Positions 26,762-34,994 of a stretch of DNA of 64,000 nt are shown in pieces (position 1 is the first letter of the stretch; each line of letters opens with the position of its first letter). Under the pieces are notes generated by a model. It was given only the letters and a program-made list of their open reading frames with translations, was not told the origin of the DNA and did no database searches. A program made the position numbers and the translations under genes. The DNA lies in NCBI GenBank assembly GCA_020631405.1, contig JAHDHH010000001.1:78494-142493 (forward strand). The letters are read 5' to 3'. Origin of the DNA: Saprospiraceae bacterium. GTDB taxonomy: Bacteria; Bacteroidota; Bacteroidia; Chitinophagales; Saprospiraceae.

Positions 26762-28309
26762 TTAATAGGTATATCTTAAGCCAAAATTGACGGTTTGAGC
26801 ATTTCTTTGCAGTGATCCACCAAAAAATTGAGTTAATAGAAATTCTGCTTCAACCAAGTCAGAGAGAAAATACTTGACTCCTCCACCAATTTGACCAAAT
26901 GGGTCAAACCTAATTTCAGAGGCACCATTGTTACTTATTGATATTCTAGGGGTTGCATTGGCTAGTGCATAAAGTGTAAGTCCAGGAGTAGGGTATCTAC
27001 TATAAATTAAAGTTATTGGGGTCGATACATAAGCGAAACCTCCTTCTCCATTAAATAGAGATTTGTTGATATTTTCGAAATTGATCCCTGTATCGTAAAA
27101 CAGATTGTTTTTGGAGCCGATATCATAATCGTAGTACCATTGATTGAAAATCGAAATACCATCCCAGTCAATATAACCCTCTAGATTGTTACCTTGAAGT
27201 TCTGATCCAATGGGAAATGTGACAGTGTGAACAAATATATTATTGCCCTTATTGTTGATATTAGGTCTATATCTAACCTGTGGTCCTAGAGCAGTCAACC
27301 CAAATCTTTTGTACGTGTTGATGCCAAACAATGGACTCAGGTTTTGATTTTGTAAGTGGATAGCTCCAAGATAGCTTCCAATTCCATCTGCAGGAAAGAC
27401 GCTAACGGACCTTACTCTAGCGAATAAGCCTACATTGAGGTTCCTATTGCTGCCAAGGATCATAGTGATGATGTTTGACCAAAAGCTTGCCCTCACTCTT
27501 GCTGAAAAGGCCTGTGGTTCACTCTGAGTATAGTAATTGGAGAATAGTTTTGTTTCTATTTGACCCTTAGTCAATAGCCTTGTCGGGATGAATCTAGTCA
27601 GTACCTCATTCAAGATATCATTAAGAGCCCAGTCGTATTCGTCATAGCGAACCTTGTATTGAGAAAGGTCTTCTCTTAAATTAAATCCTAGTTGACCTAC
27701 AATGCTGGTCTCACCCCCAAAGTCATCTCCGTACCATTCGAATATCTTAGAAAGGACCACTTCTTCGTTATATCTATCGATGTAAGCAAATTTGCCTTGC
27801 AGCAGGATGTCAAAGTAAACGCTATCTAGGTATTCCTTAGTTAAAGAGATGTTTGTGTGCATAGGGAGGTTCGGACAACTCTTGGCACCGCAAACTAATA
27901 GAAAGTGAATAGCACCATGTTGGTATGTATCTAATAGACCTTGCTCTAGCTTGTTAAGAGTTGTTGTTGCGCCTGCAACAGTGATTTTGCTATTAAAAAA
28001 TTGGCCGTCTTGTTGTACGGATTGTACTGGATATGCCTTTAGTACTTTGTCTATGACATGTATATTGTACGCAAGACTCTTGAATTGGAGGTCATATTCA
28101 GGACCCAGAGTCTGAGCTTGTTCAATTCTTCTTACTAGTCTGCTCCACTCATCTTGGTTTGCCTTGATAGCTCTATAGTCTACTGATGGGCCAATGGTGT
28201 AAGTAGTCAAGAATGCTTGTGCTTCTTCAATTAGCTCTAGTTCAGATTGAGCTGTTATTGTATGAGTACTGAGAATTGCAATTGTGAAAACTAAGAATAA
28301 ATATTTCAT
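26762..28309 (-). CDS. DUF547 domain fused to outer-membrane beta-barrel-like region
   Basis: A 515-residue protein with a signal peptide (1-20, ending TITAQ). Residues of about 25-225 are a DUF547 domain (AYNIHVIDKVLKAYP, HFLLVCGAKSCPNLP, LSKIFEWYGDDFG), a papain-like fold of unknown activity in which the conserved Cys and a later His are candidates for catalysis. The second half (about 265-515) is a run of amphipathic strands (LNVGLFARVRSVSVFP, VHTVTFPIGSEL, GLTLYALANATPR) ending in an aromatic residue (VNFGLRYTY), the usual mark of an outer-membrane barrel. It ends four bases from the yaaA stop side and shares its direction. Confidence 0.8.
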   Translation of the reverse strand: MKYLFLVFTIAILSTHTITAQSELELIEEAQAFLTTYTIGPSVDYRAIKANQDEWSRLVRRIEQAQTLGPEYDLQFKSLAYNIHVIDKVLKAYPVQSVQQDGQFFNSKITVAGATTTLNKLEQGLLDTYQHGAIHFLLVCGAKSCPNLPMHTNISLTKEYLDSVYFDILLQGKFAYIDRYNEEVVLSKIFEWYGDDFGGETSIVGQLGFNLREDLSQYKVRYDEYDWALNDILNEVLTRFIPTRLLTKGQIETKLFSNYYTQSEPQAFSARVRASFWSNIITMILGSNRNLNVGLFARVRSVSVFPADGIGSYLGAIHLQNQNLSPLFGINTYKRFGLTALGPQVRYRPNINNKGNNIFVHTVTFPIGSELQGNNLEGYIDWDGISIFNQWYYDYDIGSKNNLFYDTGINFENINKSLFNGEGGFAYVSTPITLIYSRYPTPGLTLYALANATPRISISNNGASEIRFDPFGQIGGGVKYFLSDLVEAEFLLTQFFGGSLQRNAQTVNFGLRYTY

Positions 28310-28313
28310 AAGC

Positions 28314-29072
28314 CTATTTAGTAAACAGTAAGTGAGATTCAGTACTAGTCTGGTCTAACTTGTAACCATCTTCACTAAATCTGGCAAGACCGTCTATAGT
28401 TTCGATACGGTTTGTTACAATATATTTTGCCATCAGTCCACGAGCTCTTTTAGCATTGAATGAGATAACCTTGAGTTTGTCGTCTCGCCATTCTTTGAAA
28501 TCGATATCAATTACAGGGTGCTTAAGGTCAGCTTTTGAAACAGCAGAGAAGTACTCATTAGAGGCAAGGTTAACAATGCTCTTTACTTTGTGACCTCTAA
28601 GGTCTGTATTGAGTCTTTTTGATAGTCTGTTATTCCAGTATTTGTATAGATTAGTCCCGTGCTGATTTTGCAACCTCGTGCCCATTTCTAGTCTATAGGG
28701 TTGGATTTTGTCTAATGGCTTGACAATGCCATAAAGTCCAGAGAGTATTCTCAATACATGGTCACTATAAATGACGTCCTCTTCTGTCCATGAGGTGATA
28801 TCTAGACCTCTGTAGACATCACCATCAAAGAGAAAAGCCGCTGCGGCACTATTCTTAGTTGTATACTTTGAGGAAAATTGTTGATATCGCTGATGGTTAA
28901 GGAGTGAGAGGGATTCGCTGATACCCATCAACTTTCCAATTTCTTCTGGGCTTTGCTGTTTCATTATGGAAACAAGTTCCACTGTAGATTTAGCAAAGTA
29001 GGGAGATGTGTTTCCTTTCCTTGTTTCTGATACTGGATTTAGGGACTTCGCAGGGGAGAGAAGGATGATCAT
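28314..29072 (-). CDS. yaaA: Peroxide stress protein YaaA (DUF328/UPF0246)
   Basis: Member of the YaaA family, which in E. coli limits DNA damage during peroxide stress by lowering free iron and binds DNA. Family motifs are MIILLSPAKSLN at the N-terminus, AAAFLFDGDVYRGLDI, HVLRILSGLYGIVKPLD, IQPYRLEMGTRL and VNLASNEYFSAV. I chose the ATG at 29072 because MIILLSPAKSL is the usual N-terminus. A 14-residue in-frame extension to 29114 does not fit the family. It is 252 residues long, the normal size, and is followed by the DUF547 gene on the same strand with only four bases between. Confidence 0.93.
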   Translation of the reverse strand: MIILLSPAKSLNPVSETRKGNTSPYFAKSTVELVSIMKQQSPEEIGKLMGISESLSLLNHQRYQQFSSKYTTKNSAAAAFLFDGDVYRGLDITSWTEEDVIYSDHVLRILSGLYGIVKPLDKIQPYRLEMGTRLQNQHGTNLYKYWNNRLSKRLNTDLRGHKVKSIVNLASNEYFSAVSKADLKHPVIDIDFKEWRDDKLKVISFNAKRARGLMAKYIVTNRIETIDGLARFSEDGYKLDQTSTESHLLFTK

Positions 29073-29096
29073 ATTGCAAGAGTTATAAGTACAAAT

Positions 29097-29128
29097 AAAA
29101 AAAACCCTCAGCAAAGCTGAAGGTTTTT
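29097..29128. terminator. Bidirectional terminator after the DUF1573 gene
   Basis: ACCCTCAGC (29104-29112) pairs with GCTGAAGGT (29116-29124) with one mismatch and a 3-base loop. An A-run lies on the left and a T-run on the right. Confidence 0.7.
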
Positions 29129-29149
29129 ATCATAATAGTATATTTTATT

Positions 29150-29617
29150 TTACTGTCCGCCATCTAACATGCTAGGAGCACTTGTTGGTACACTTTCTTC
29201 AGTATCAGGAGTTAATACAGTTCCTAAAACCTTGATTACATGTGGTGTGTCACCTTCGTTAGTTGTAATTCTGACAGTCTTGTTAATCTTACCTAATCTA
29301 TTAGTAGCGTATCTAATTTCGATTGTTGCTTCCTCACCTGGCATGATTGGCTCTTTTGGCCAGATTGGCACTGTACATCCACAAGAACCTTTGCAGTTTT
29401 TGATGACTAAAGGCTCATCTCCTGTATTTGTGAAGTTTAAGACTCTTAGTGGCTCAGAGTGCTGATCGATTGTACCGTAGTCTACATCCATAGATTCGAA
29501 TGTCATAATAGGTCCGCCATCAGTAGCGGCAGCTTCTTTTTGGATCTCAGCCTGCGCAATCACGAACGCAGATGTAAAGCTTAAAATTAATAGAGTAAGA
29601 ATATTTTTCATGTTCAC
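29150..29617 (-). CDS. Exported DUF1573 domain protein
   Basis: A 155-residue exported protein with a signal peptide (about 1-22, ending FVIAQ) and a single DUF1573 domain, an immunoglobulin-like beta-sandwich common in Bacteroidota. Hallmarks are DYGTIDQHSEPLRVLNFTNTG, the Cys motif VIKNCKGSCGCTVP and GKINKTVRITTNEGD. The role of the family is unknown. An exact -7 element is present upstream and a terminator lies downstream, so it is probably transcribed alone. Confidence 0.9.
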   Translation of the reverse strand: MNMKNILTLLILSFTSAFVIAQAEIQKEAAATDGGPIMTFESMDVDYGTIDQHSEPLRVLNFTNTGDEPLVIKNCKGSCGCTVPIWPKEPIMPGEEATIEIRYATNRLGKINKTVRITTNEGDTPHVIKVLGTVLTPDTEESVPTSAPSMLDGGQ

Positions 29618-29673
29618 TTTTATTTTAAAACAAATAATTGATGGATAACATTGTTATCTCAGGAATAATACTA

Positions 29674-29681
29674 CAAAAGTA
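29674..29681 (-). promoter_or_regulatory. Candidate -7 element of the DUF1573 gene
   Basis: Reads TACTTTTG on the minus strand, an exact TAnnTTTG match, 57 bases before the start codon. No convincing -33 element is visible. Confidence 0.4.
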
Positions 29682-29825
29682 AAAGAAATGTTCCACACTT
29701 TAATTAAATAAAATTTTAATGTTTAGTTAATAAGGTATTGTTGAAAACTTGTAGTCAAACAAATTAGGCTTTTATCCGAATCGTCTTAATTTTACACCGC
29801 TTAAATCACCAAACTGAAGAATCAA

Positions 29826-32234
29826 TTGCAAGAAGTAGCCACACCTAATTTTGAGGACTTGAGAATTATCTCTACAAAGACGGATAGTTCAGCTCAGAAT
29901 TTCAAAGAAGCAGTACTCAAAGACTTGTGGATATGTCAGGTAAGTAGGGAGTCTTCCTTGCTTTGTAGAAAAGAAGTCTTGACAGGAAAAGCAAAGTTTG
30001 GTATCATGGGCGATGGGAAAGAGTTGCCACAAGTTGTTCTTGCTAGATTTTTCAACAAAGGGGATTTTAGGGCAGGGTACTACAGAGACCAAACTATGGT
30101 CATGGCATTAGGCATAGCTAAAGTAGAAGACCTCTTTGCTCAATTATATGCTGATGCTGTCAATGATCCATTTAGTGCCGGAAGGCAAATGAATAGTCAC
30201 TTTGCTACGCAGTTTGTTGATGAGAACGACCAATTCGTCAATCTCAAAGAGAAGTATAATATCACATCCGATATCTCATCTACGGGAGGTCAGATGGCAA
30301 GAGCACTTGGTTTGGCGCTGACTTCAAAGAAAATCAAAGAGAATTCAGCGCTTACTGATAGCTTTTCACACTTAGGCAATGGGGACGAAGTAGTATATTG
30401 CACCATAGGTGATGCTAGTACATCAGAGGGTGTCTTTTGGGAGGCCTTGAATGCGGCTACTGTCATGGAGGTGCCACTAGTGGTTTCGGTTTGGGATGAT
30501 GGATACGGGATATCTGTTCCTAAGTCTTATCAGACAACTAAGGGCTCAATAAGTGCGGCTACGGCTGGGTTTGAAATTGATGAAAGTGGTCAAGGACTAT
30601 ACATTATTACTGTCAATGGTTGGGATTATGTGTCGCTACACAATGCCTATGAAAAGGCTTCTGAGATAGCCAAAGTAGAAAGAAGGCCAGTACTAGTCCA
30701 TGTGGAAGAATTGACACAGCCACAAGGGCACTCTACTTCAGGATCTCATGAACGTTATAAATCAAAAGATCGATTAGAGTGGGAGAAGAAGCATGATTGC
30801 TTGCTGAAGTTTAAGGAGTGGATCGTCTTGGCTAATATAGCCACTGAAGAAGAGATTAATGCTTTAACAACAAAGGCAAAGGCATTTGTCAAAGAAAGAA
30901 AAGAGTTAGCTTGGAATAATTTTTACAACCCAGTTCTAGAGTTGAAGGCGGAAATATTGCAAGGGTTGGAAAGCGATGTTGGGTTTGCAAGTATTGTAAC
31001 ACAAATTAAAAACCTGTATCAACCCTCAAGGCATGACTTGGTAAAGGTGCTCAGAAAACTAGATAATAGTACGAGGTATTCAGATGTAACTATTCCACCT
31101 GTAGTGAAGACACTACTTGATCGAGAAATGAGGTTGGGAGATGAAAACTATCATTCACATCTGTATAGTGAAGCAGATAGCAAAGCACTAGAAGTGCCAG
31201 TGATTAGTCCAATTTACGAAGAGACATCTAAGATTGTTTCTGGGTATCAAGTTATCAATGCCTACTTCGATCAATTGTTCGAAAATAATCCTCTAGCATT
31301 CGCATTTGGTGAGGATGTAGGTAATATAGGTGATGTTAATCAAGGCTTTGCTGGTTTGCAAGAGAAGTATGGAGAGTCCCGAGTGTTTGATACCGGAATA
31401 AGAGAATGGACTATTATTGGGCAGGCAATAGGAATGGCAATGAGAGGGCTACGTCCAATAGCAGAGATCCAATACTTAGATTATCTTATCTATGGTCTTG
31501 CACCATTGACTGACGATCTTTCCACATTAAGATATAGGTCTGCTGGATTGCAGATTGCCCCAGCTATTATTAGGACAAGGGGTCATAGGCTAGAAGGGAT
31601 CTGGCATTCTGGATCTCAGATGGGTATGATGTTGAGTACCTTAAGAGGCATGTACATCTGTGTGCCACGGAACTTTGTGCAAGCTGCAGGTATGTATAAT
31701 ACCTTGATGAAGTCTACCGATCCTGCGGTAGTTGTAGAGCCACTTAATGCATATAGAAAGAAAGAAAAGTTGCCAGAGAATATAGGAGAGTATACGGTCC
31801 CATTAGGAAGCCCAGAAGTATTGGTGCAAGGGCAAGATATTACAGTAGTGACTTATGGGTCTTGTGTTCCCGTAGTACTTGATAGTCTTCCTTACTTCAA
31901 GGAGGCAGGTATTTCTATAGAGGTAATAGACGTGCAGACTTTGTTGCCATTTGACCTAGAACATACCATTGGAGCTTCATTAGCTAAGACTAATAGGTTG
32001 CTCATTGTTGATGAAGATTTACCAGGTTCTTGCTCGGCTTATATCCTTCAAAATATTCTCGAACACCAAAACGGATACTTCTCGTTGGATTCACAGCCAA
32101 GAACACTTTCGGCAAAAGAACACCGGCCCCCTTATGGTGATGAAGGTGATTATTATACAAAGCCACAAACTGAAGACGTTGTAGAATACGTTATTGACAT
32201 AATGCAAGAATCTAGGCCACATCTATTTCAATAA
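29826..32234 (+). CDS. 2-oxoacid dehydrogenase E1, fused alpha and beta subunits (thiamine-dependent)
   Basis: Decarboxylates a 2-oxoacid (branched-chain or pyruvate) with thiamine diphosphate and passes the acyl group to the lipoyl domain of an E2. One 802-residue chain carries both halves. The alpha-like half has the cofactor motif GDASTSEGVFWEALNAA and VWDDGYGISVP. The beta-like half starts near residue 470 (YQVINAYFDQLFENNP) with FGEDVGNIGDVNQGFAGLQ, FDTGIREWTIIGQAIGMA and a C-terminal transketolase-like domain. Where the usual alpha subunit has NN before GY, this one has DD. The start appears to be a TTG, since no in-frame ATG exists before the conserved core. Substrate choice is uncertain. 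An E2 that could accept the product is encoded at 51359-52618. Confidence 0.92.
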   Translation: MQEVATPNFEDLRIISTKTDSSAQNFKEAVLKDLWICQVSRESSLLCRKEVLTGKAKFGIMGDGKELPQVVLARFFNKGDFRAGYYRDQTMVMALGIAKVEDLFAQLYADAVNDPFSAGRQMNSHFATQFVDENDQFVNLKEKYNITSDISSTGGQMARALGLALTSKKIKENSALTDSFSHLGNGDEVVYCTIGDASTSEGVFWEALNAATVMEVPLVVSVWDDGYGISVPKSYQTTKGSISAATAGFEIDESGQGLYIITVNGWDYVSLHNAYEKASEIAKVERRPVLVHVEELTQPQGHSTSGSHERYKSKDRLEWEKKHDCLLKFKEWIVLANIATEEEINALTTKAKAFVKERKELAWNNFYNPVLELKAEILQGLESDVGFASIVTQIKNLYQPSRHDLVKVLRKLDNSTRYSDVTIPPVVKTLLDREMRLGDENYHSHLYSEADSKALEVPVISPIYEETSKIVSGYQVINAYFDQLFENNPLAFAFGEDVGNIGDVNQGFAGLQEKYGESRVFDTGIREWTIIGQAIGMAMRGLRPIAEIQYLDYLIYGLAPLTDDLSTLRYRSAGLQIAPAIIRTRGHRLEGIWHSGSQMGMMLSTLRGMYICVPRNFVQAAGMYNTLMKSTDPAVVVEPLNAYRKKEKLPENIGEYTVPLGSPEVLVQGQDITVVTYGSCVPVVLDSLPYFKEAGISIEVIDVQTLLPFDLEHTIGASLAKTNRLLIVDEDLPGSCSAYILQNILEHQNGYFSLDSQPRTLSAKEHRPPYGDEGDYYTKPQTEDVVEYVIDIMQESRPHLFQ

Positions 32235-32279
32235 GACCCTTAGATGCAGTAATAACAAAACTCTTGCATAATTAATACC

Positions 32280-32996
32280 ATGCAGTACAAAGCACTCATA
32301 ATTATTCCTACCTATAATGAAATAGAGAATATTTCAGAAATTGTACCTGTGGTACTTAATAAGGATGATGCTTTCCATGTGCTGGTTGTCGATGATGGTT
32401 CGCCAGATGGCACTGCTAATGCAGTCAAAGATATGCAAGTCAACTACGGAGACAGGTTGCACCTTATAGAGAGAGAAGGAAAGCAAGGCCTTGGTACTGC
32501 ATATATCAGAGGATTTAAATTCGGATTAGAATATGGCTACGATTATATCCTTGAAATGGATGCAGACTTTAGCCATGATCCCAATGTTCTGCCAAGTCTT
32601 ATAGAGTGTTGTGCAAGTGGGGCTGATGTGGCTGTAGGAAGTAGATATATTAAAGGAGGTGGAATTAAAGATTGGTCAATGGATAGACTCTTCCTGTCCT
32701 ATGGTGCCTCATTGTTTGTAAGGTTCATTACCTGGATTCCAGTTAAGGATACCACAGCTGGATTCGTTTGTTATAAGAGAGCAGTGCTAGAAAGAATCAA
32801 TCTTGATGGAATTCGTTTTATAGGCTATGCTTTTCAGATTGAAATGAAGTATACTGCTTACAGACTTGGGTTTAAACTCAAAGAAGTGCCAATTACATTC
32901 AAAGATCGAGAAAAAGGTACTTCGAAAATGAACACCTCAATAGTAAAAGAAGCAATCTTAGGAGTAGTCCAGATGAGACTCCGTAAGTATGACTAA
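32280..32996 (+). CDS. Polyprenol-phosphate mannosyltransferase-like GT2
   Basis: Family 2 glycosyltransferase of the dolichyl-phosphate-mannose synthase type, expected to move mannose or glucose from a nucleotide sugar onto a polyprenyl phosphate at the cytoplasmic membrane. The 238 residues show IIIPTYNEIENI, the donor-site VVDDGSPDGTA, the metal-binding EMDADFSHDP and GSRYIKGG, and the conserved EVPITFKDREKGTSKM near the end. There is no C-terminal membrane domain, so it is of the short form. It is 45 bases after the E1 gene. Confidence 0.92.
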   Translation: MQYKALIIIPTYNEIENISEIVPVVLNKDDAFHVLVVDDGSPDGTANAVKDMQVNYGDRLHLIEREGKQGLGTAYIRGFKFGLEYGYDYILEMDADFSHDPNVLPSLIECCASGADVAVGSRYIKGGGIKDWSMDRLFLSYGASLFVRFITWIPVKDTTAGFVCYKRAVLERINLDGIRFIGYAFQIEMKYTAYRLGFKLKEVPITFKDREKGTSKMNTSIVKEAILGVVQMRLRKYD

Positions 32997-33015
32997 ATAC
33001 ACTCCCTTTCCTAAG

Positions 33016-33042
33016 GGCAGAATTGCAGCAATGCCATTTTTC
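33016..33042 (+). terminator. Weak terminator after the GT2 gene
   Basis: GGCA (33016-33019) pairs with TGCC (33032-33035) and TTG with CAA inside, with a three-base bulge, followed by ATTTTTC. It lies 20 bases after the GT2 stop. Confidence 0.4.
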
Positions 33043-33185
33043 TAAATAAGGCTGTCATATTTAACATATCTATATATTATAAATAATGTATATTTGTAAT
33101 TGATTATTAGTTAGTATCTAACAATCGAACCTGCCTGAGTAATCCTATACGCCTATAGGAATTCCCTTTTTGTAATCAAAAAATG

Positions 33186-33218
33186 TATAACATGTAATCA
33201 AATGACTTACATGTTATA
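33186..33218. repeat. Perfect 12-bp inverted repeat
   Basis: TATAACATGTAA (33186-33197) and its exact reverse complement (33207-33218) flank a 9-base spacer. It is followed by no T-run, so an operator or mRNA hairpin is more likely than a terminator. Confidence 0.6.
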
Positions 33219-33253
33219 ACAGATTATAAAAATTTATATGTTTTTTGAAAAAA

Positions 33254-33293
33254 AAGTGTTGAGAAGTGGGAAAATGTGTCAAAGCATGGTATG
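33254..33293 (+). promoter_or_regulatory. Candidate MraZ operator array (four 10-bp-spaced boxes)
   Basis: Four cores GTGT (33256-33259), GTGG (33266-33269), GTGT (33276-33279) and ATGG (33286-33289) recur at an exact 10-bp spacing, and the first two are preceded by AA(A) as in the published MraZ boxes of E. coli (TGGGN repeats, 10-bp period) and Mycoplasma (AAAGTG[TG]-type). The last box overlaps the -7 element, so bound MraZ would block RNA polymerase. Confidence 0.6.
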
Positions 33294-33297
33294 TTTG
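33290..33297 (+). promoter_or_regulatory. Candidate -7 element of the dcw operon
   Basis: TATGTTTG is an exact TAnnTTTG match, 21 bases before the mraZ ATG, giving a very short leader. The expected -33 region is occupied by the second MraZ-type box (GTGGG). Confidence 0.5.
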
Positions 33298-33318
33298 TAT
33301 TGTCGTTATTGATAAAGT

Positions 33319-33777
33319 ATGTATAACCTAACAGGAGAATTCGAATGCAAAGTAGATGCAAAGGGTCGGCTGAAGATGCCAGCCACGTTGCTGAAGCAGT
33401 TAGGTATGGAGCATGCTAGATTTACGATTAATAGAGGATTTGAAAATCATTTAATGATTTATCCTCAAGATGTGTGGGAGAAAAAGACGAAAGAAATAAA
33501 CCATCTCAACATCTATGTAAAAAAGAATAGGCAGGCAATTAGGTATTTCCATCGTGGAGCGACTCAATTAAGTTGCGATACAGCGGATAGGATATTGATT
33601 CCTAAGCGATTGATGGAGTATGCTGACTTGCGGAAGGAGGTTGTATTGTTTGCTTATAACGAGCAGATAGAATTGTGGGCAAAGGATCAGTATGATGCGA
33701 TGCTTGACATGGAGCCAGAAGATTTTTCTCAGCTAGCTGAAGATGTCTTCGGGGATAATGCAATAGCTCATGAGTGA
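33319..33777 (+). CDS. mraZ: Transcriptional regulator MraZ
   Basis: DNA-binding protein of the AbrB superfamily that represses the dcw operon in E. coli and other species. The 152 residues hold two MraZ repeats: EFECKVDAKGRLKMPATLL at the start and a second copy with LSCDTADRILIPKRLMEYA around residues 80-100. It is the first gene of the cluster, directly behind a matching box array, so negative autoregulation is likely. Its end overlaps rsmH by eight bases. Confidence 0.95.
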   Translation: MYNLTGEFECKVDAKGRLKMPATLLKQLGMEHARFTINRGFENHLMIYPQDVWEKKTKEINHLNIYVKKNRQAIRYFHRGATQLSCDTADRILIPKRLMEYADLRKEVVLFAYNEQIELWAKDQYDAMLDMEPEDFSQLAEDVFGDNAIAHE

Positions 33778-34675
33778 CTATCATAGTCCTGTCATGTTGA
33801 ATGAGTCAGTCGATGTGCTGATTCAGGATAAGAATGGAATTTACATTGATCTCACCTTTGGTGGTGGTGGTCATAGTAATGAAATTATAAAGAGGTTAGA
33901 CTCCAAAGGGAGACTGTATGCCTTTGATCAAGATGAAGATGCTATACGGCAAATGAAACCTGATCAGAAATTGATATTAAGTTTATCGAATTTTCGATTT
34001 TTTGCGAATTGGATGGACTATTACGGGATTAAGGAGGTGGATGGCATATTTGCTGACCTTGGGGTTAGTTCTTGGCAAATTGACGAAGAGTCAAGAGGAT
34101 TTGCTTGGAGAATGGCCGGAGGGCTTCTGGATATGCGAATGAATGAACATGCTCAAATGACTGCATCTGACTTGGTGTTGAATTATAGTCAAGAAGACAT
34201 AGTGAGGGTGTTGAGTCGGTATGGAGAAGTGAGAAATTCTAAGTCGCTTGCAAGAGTAATAGTTGAGTCTAGGAAAAAATGGGGAAGAGAAGTGAGTGTA
34301 TTGGCTTTTAATAGTGTGGTGGAGAGAATGTGCATTGGAGAAAGGAGTCGGTATTTGTCACAGGTGTATCAGGCTCTTAGGATTGAGGTCAATAAGGAAA
34401 TGCAAGTGCTTGAGGAAATGCTAGAGCAATGTGGTCCAATGTTGAAGACTGGAGGAAGACTTGCCGTGTTGACATATCATTCTTTGGAAGATAAGCTAGT
34501 CAAAAAATACATGAAGTCGGGAAGTGTGTCTGGAGAAGTGGAGAGAGATGATTTTGGTAGAAGCTTGGTGCCTTTTAAAACTGTCGGGGCTAAGTTTTCT
34601 ATTCCGACTGAAGAAGAAATTGAAATAAACTCAAGATCTCGAAGCGCTAAGCTTAGAGTTGTTGAAAAAGTATAG
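33770..34675 (+). CDS. rsmH: 16S rRNA (cytosine-N4) methyltransferase RsmH
   Basis: Methylates C1402 of 16S rRNA using S-adenosylmethionine. The 301 residues show the family N-terminus YHSPVMLNESVDVL, the SAM motif YIDLTFGGGGHSNEI, GIFADLGVSSWQIDEESRGF, and the C-terminal VLTYHSLEDKLVKKYM. Second gene of the cluster, with its ATG inside the end of mraZ, so translation is probably coupled. One base separates its stop from ftsL. Confidence 0.97.
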   Translation: MSDYHSPVMLNESVDVLIQDKNGIYIDLTFGGGGHSNEIIKRLDSKGRLYAFDQDEDAIRQMKPDQKLILSLSNFRFFANWMDYYGIKEVDGIFADLGVSSWQIDEESRGFAWRMAGGLLDMRMNEHAQMTASDLVLNYSQEDIVRVLSRYGEVRNSKSLARVIVESRKKWGREVSVLAFNSVVERMCIGERSRYLSQVYQALRIEVNKEMQVLEEMLEQCGPMLKTGGRLAVLTYHSLEDKLVKKYMKSGSVSGEVERDDFGRSLVPFKTVGAKFSIPTEEEIEINSRSRSAKLRVVEKV

Positions 34676-34676
34676 G

Positions 34677-34964
34677 ATGAGTAAGACAAGTACTGTGAAC
34701 TTTGTTATTAAAAACATAGGATATGTATTGCTTGTAGTGGCGATGGGTTTGTTCTATATATTCAATGCCAATAGATCCGAGAGGAAGCTCAGAAGGATAC
34801 AGGTATTGAAGATTGAGAGAAAGGATATGCATGATAAATACATGCAGTTGAAGCAAGAGGTTATGCAGAAAAGCACAGCTTCTGAGCTTGATAAGGATTT
34901 GAAAAGCAAAGGGTTGGAGAGACATACGAAAACTCCAATCATAATAAATAAAAATGAGGAATAA
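34677..34964 (+). CDS. ftsL: FtsL-like cell division protein
   Basis: A short bitopic membrane protein: cytoplasmic tail, one helix (about 10-27, IGYVLLVVAMGLFYIFNA) and a periplasmic region with a leucine-zipper-like heptad pattern (RRIQVLKIERKDMHDKYMQL). FtsL sequences are poorly conserved, so the call rests on size, topology and position between rsmH and ftsI, where ftsL lies in nearly all dcw clusters. It would pair with FtsB/FtsQ and activate FtsWI. I use the ATG at 34677; an in-frame TTG at 34659 lies within rsmH. The N-terminal polar tail is short. Confidence 0.8.
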   Translation: MSKTSTVNFVIKNIGYVLLVVAMGLFYIFNANRSERKLRRIQVLKIERKDMHDKYMQLKQEVMQKSTASELDKDLKSKGLERHTKTPIIINKNEE

Positions 34965-34994
34965 GATAGAGAAGACGTAAAAATGCAAGGCTAG

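Larger units (their letters stand above)
32997..33318 (+). other. Regulatory region upstream of the dcw cluster
   Basis: 322 bases without a gene. Going right it holds a weak terminator-like hairpin (33016-33042), an AT-rich 7-bp hairpin (33143-33160) followed by TTTTT, a perfect 12-bp inverted repeat (33186-33218), a four-copy 10-bp array that looks like an MraZ operator (33254-33293) and an exact -7 element (33290-33297). Confidence 0.6.

Noticed and set aside
33143-33171. 7-bp AT-rich hairpin followed by TTTTT as a terminator
   Set aside because: The stem is weak and the T-run is six bases away. It may add to the upstream terminator but is not convincing alone.
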